DNA from: Pseudomonadota bacterium | GTDB taxonomy: Bacteria; Bdellovibrionota; Oligoflexia; Oligoflexales; Oligoflexaceae | NCBI GenBank assembly: GCA_029556045.1 | Contig: JAKQGS010000468.1 | Span: 1 to 6,200, forward strand | Direction: 5' to 3' | Length of the DNA: 6,200 bases | Shown here: one piece after another, positions 4,225 through 6,200 of the stretch | Layout of the letters: each line of letters begins with the position of its first letter | Position numbering within the stretch: the stretch's first letter is position 1 | The notes under the pieces: model-generated | The model's input: only the letters and a program-made list of their open reading frames with translations | Database searches by the model: none | What the model was told of the DNA's origin: nothing | Program-made: the position numbers and the translations under genes

Positions 4225-6200
4225 ATGAAGATCGGGGCCAACCAAACCAACAACCAATTTGCCAAACGTCACATCGGCCCACAGGAAGCCGACGTGGTCA
4301 AGATGCTGAAAACCCTGAATTACGCATCGGTTGACGCGTTGATCGATGAGGCGATTCCTAAAAATATCCGCAACAATGCCCCGTTTGACCTCAAACCCGC
4401 CGCAACAGAAACGGCCGCTTTGGAAGAGTTGGCGGAGATTATGGGTCAAAACAAAGTTTTTAAATCCTATATCGGCAATGGTTATCATGGCACCCTGACA
4501 CCCTCCGTGATCCAACGCAACGTGCTGGAAAACCCCGCATGGTATACCCAGTACACCCCCTACCAGGCGGAGATTGCACAGGGTCGTCTGGAAGCTCTGA
4601 TGAATTACCAAACGATGGTTTGTGATCTCACCGGTATGGCGATTGCCAACGCCTCACTCCTCGACGAAGGAACAGCGGCGGCAGAAGCAGCCCATATGAT
4701 GTGGGATCTGAAAAACGAGGGCAACAGCGACACCCTGTATGTGGCGGATAGCTGCCATCCCCAGACGATCGACGTGGTGAAAACCCGCGCCAAACCGCTG
4801 GGCATCACCGTAGAAGTCCTGCCGGTCAGTCGCATGAACTGGGATAAAAAACCTTATGGCGTGATCCTGCAATATCCCGCCACCGATGGGACGGTGGAAA
4901 ACTATGAAACCGTAATTAAAGAAGCCCAGGCCATGGGTGTTTTAACCACCATGGCCTGTGACATCCTGAGCCTGTGCCTGCTAAAGACTCCCGGCGAAAT
5001 GGGTGCGGATATCGCTGTCGGTACCACGCAAAGGCTGGGAGTACCCATGGGATTTGGCGGCCCGCACGCTGCCTACTTTGCCACCAAAGACGAATTTAAA
5101 CGCAAGATGCCCGGACGGATTATCGGCTTGTCCATCGATGCCCAGGGTAAACCCGCTTACCGCATGGCGTTGCAAACCCGCGAGCAGCATATCCGCCGCG
5201 ATAAAGCGACGAGCAACATTTGTACATCGCAAGTGCTGCTGGCCATCATGTCCAGCATGTATGCGGTTTACCACGGTCCCCAAGGACTGAAAGAAATGGC
5301 CACCCGTGTGCATGACACCGCCAAGACCTTTGCGGAAGCCTTGAAAAAACTGGGTTACGACGTCGGCTCCACCCCGTACTTTGATACCGTGAAAATCCAT
5401 ACCGGCAGCAAAACATCCGAGCTGATGCAAAAAGCTGTGGCGGCTGAGATCAACCTGCGTCGACTCTCCGATGAGTGGATCACGGTGTCGATGGACGAAA
5501 CCACCACACTGGCGGATTTGGCGGAGTTGATAGAGGTTTTTGGTGGATCAACCAAAACGGATGTTGCGGCGGTGTGGGAAGCAGCGGCATCACAGTCGGT
5601 GATTCCATCGGCCCTAAAACGCACCAGCACCTACCTGACCCATCCGGTGTTTAACTCCCATCATTCCGAAACCAAGATGCAGCGGTATATCAAGATGCTG
5701 GAGCGCCGCGATCTGTCGTTGGCCCACTCCATGATCCCGCTGGGATCCTGCACCATGAAGCTCAATGCGGCTTCGGAGCTTTATCCCATCACCTGGGCCA
5801 AGGTAAACCAGCTGCACCCGTTTGTTCCTGCCGATCAGGCCAAGGGTTATGCCCGCCTGTTTAAAGAACTGGAGGGGTGGCTGGCAGAGCTGACAGGATT
5901 TGATGCCATCTCCCTGCAGCCCAATTCTGGCGCCCAGGGTGAATATGCCGGGTTATTGGTGATCCGCCGTTATCACGAAGAACGCGGCGAGTCGCACCGC
6001 AATATCTGCCTGATCCCATCGTCTGCTCATGGTACCAACCCGGCCAGCGCTGTGCTGGCAGGCATGAAGGTGGTGGTGGTGGCCTGCGATGACCAGGGGA
6101 ACATCGACGTCACGGATCTGAAAGCCAAGGCTCAGGCCAACGCTGCCAACCTGGCGGCACTGATGGTGACCTATCCATCCACCCATGGGGTTTTTGAAGA
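4225..6200 (+). CDS. gcvP: Glycine dehydrogenase (decarboxylating), P-protein, partial at its C-terminus
   Basis: GcvP is a PLP enzyme that decarboxylates glycine and loads the aminomethyl group onto lipoyl-GcvH. The window holds 658 codons from ATG 4225; the single-chain form usually has about 950, so roughly 300 residues lie beyond the right edge. ATG 4225 follows GGGAG (4213-4217) by 7 nt. Family motifs appear in order: KRHIGP (14-19), YHGTLTP, ENPAWYTQYTPYQAEIAQGR, NASLLDEGTAAAEAA, TTQRLGVPMGFGGPHAAYF (about 267-285) and SMIPLGSCTMKLN (about 502-514). LQPNSGAQGEYAG, PSSAHGTNPASA and STHGVFE close the visible part. Both halves are joined, so this is the fused alpha-beta type, not split GcvPA/GcvPB. 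The PLP-binding lysine (SDVCHLNLHKTF-type motif) is expected just outside the window, so activity cannot be confirmed here. No frameshift is seen. Confidence 0.97.
   Translation, partial: MKIGANQTNNQFAKRHIGPQEADVVKMLKTLNYASVDALIDEAIPKNIRNNAPFDLKPAATETAALEELAEIMGQNKVFKSYIGNGYHGTLTPSVIQRNVLENPAWYTQYTPYQAEIAQGRLEALMNYQTMVCDLTGMAIANASLLDEGTAAAEAAHMMWDLKNEGNSDTLYVADSCHPQTIDVVKTRAKPLGITVEVLPVSRMNWDKKPYGVILQYPATDGTVENYETVIKEAQAMGVLTTMACDILSLCLLKTPGEMGADIAVGTTQRLGVPMGFGGPHAAYFATKDEFKRKMPGRIIGLSIDAQGKPAYRMALQTREQHIRRDKATSNICTSQVLLAIMSSMYAVYHGPQGLKEMATRVHDTAKTFAEALKKLGYDVGSTPYFDTVKIHTGSKTSELMQKAVAAEINLRRLSDEWITVSMDETTTLADLAELIEVFGGSTKTDVAAVWEAAASQSVIPSALKRTSTYLTHPVFNSHHSETKMQRYIKMLERRDLSLAHSMIPLGSCTMKLNAASELYPITWAKVNQLHPFVPADQAKGYARLFKELEGWLAELTGFDAISLQPNSGAQGEYAGLLVIRRYHEERGESHRNICLIPSSAHGTNPASAVLAGMKVVVVACDDQGNIDVTDLKAKAQANAANLAALMVTYPSTHGVFE

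Overview
The window reads as chromosomal DNA of a Gram-negative bacterium, most likely a proteobacterium or relative. This rests on an LPS-core-type glycosyltransferase pair, a Sec signal peptide on a small protein, and a one-polypeptide GcvP in a gcvT-gcvH-gcvP order. A more exact placement (for example Bdellovibrionota/Oligoflexia or another delta-like lineage) is only a guess. Base composition is moderate in the genes, with one sharply AT-rich gap.

Left half (1-2238), all leftward: a compact operon. It starts with a 129-residue exported protein of unknown function (2238-1849). A GT2 glycosyltransferase of WaaE/LgtF type follows (1840-1043), then a GT4-type glycosyltransferase (1046 to beyond the left edge). 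The last two overlap by ATGA, and the first two are 8 nt apart, so translation is probably coupled. The likely theme is assembly of a cell-surface glycan such as LPS core.

Middle (2239-2642): a 404-base divergent gap without a gene. The stretch 2331-2500 is 70% A+T by my count and holds several inverted repeats. It is followed at 2502-2555 by a tight cluster of DnaA-box-like nonamers, preceded by a 13-mer resembling the E. coli oriC unwinding repeats. This is the most interesting part of the window: it looks like a replication origin or a DnaA-bound control region. The flanking operons point away from it. A candidate gcvT promoter lies just to its right.

Right half (2643-6200), all rightward: the glycine cleavage system. 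GcvT (T-protein), GcvH (lipoyl carrier) and GcvP (P-protein, cut by the right edge after 658 codons) together decarboxylate glycine and pass the C1 unit to tetrahydrofolate. The L-protein gene is not in the window. A strong intrinsic terminator sits between gcvH and gcvP, only 21 nt before the gcvP start, so gcvP may be expressed by partial read-through or controlled separately. I find no glycine riboswitch, tRNA, rRNA, CRISPR array or insertion sequence.
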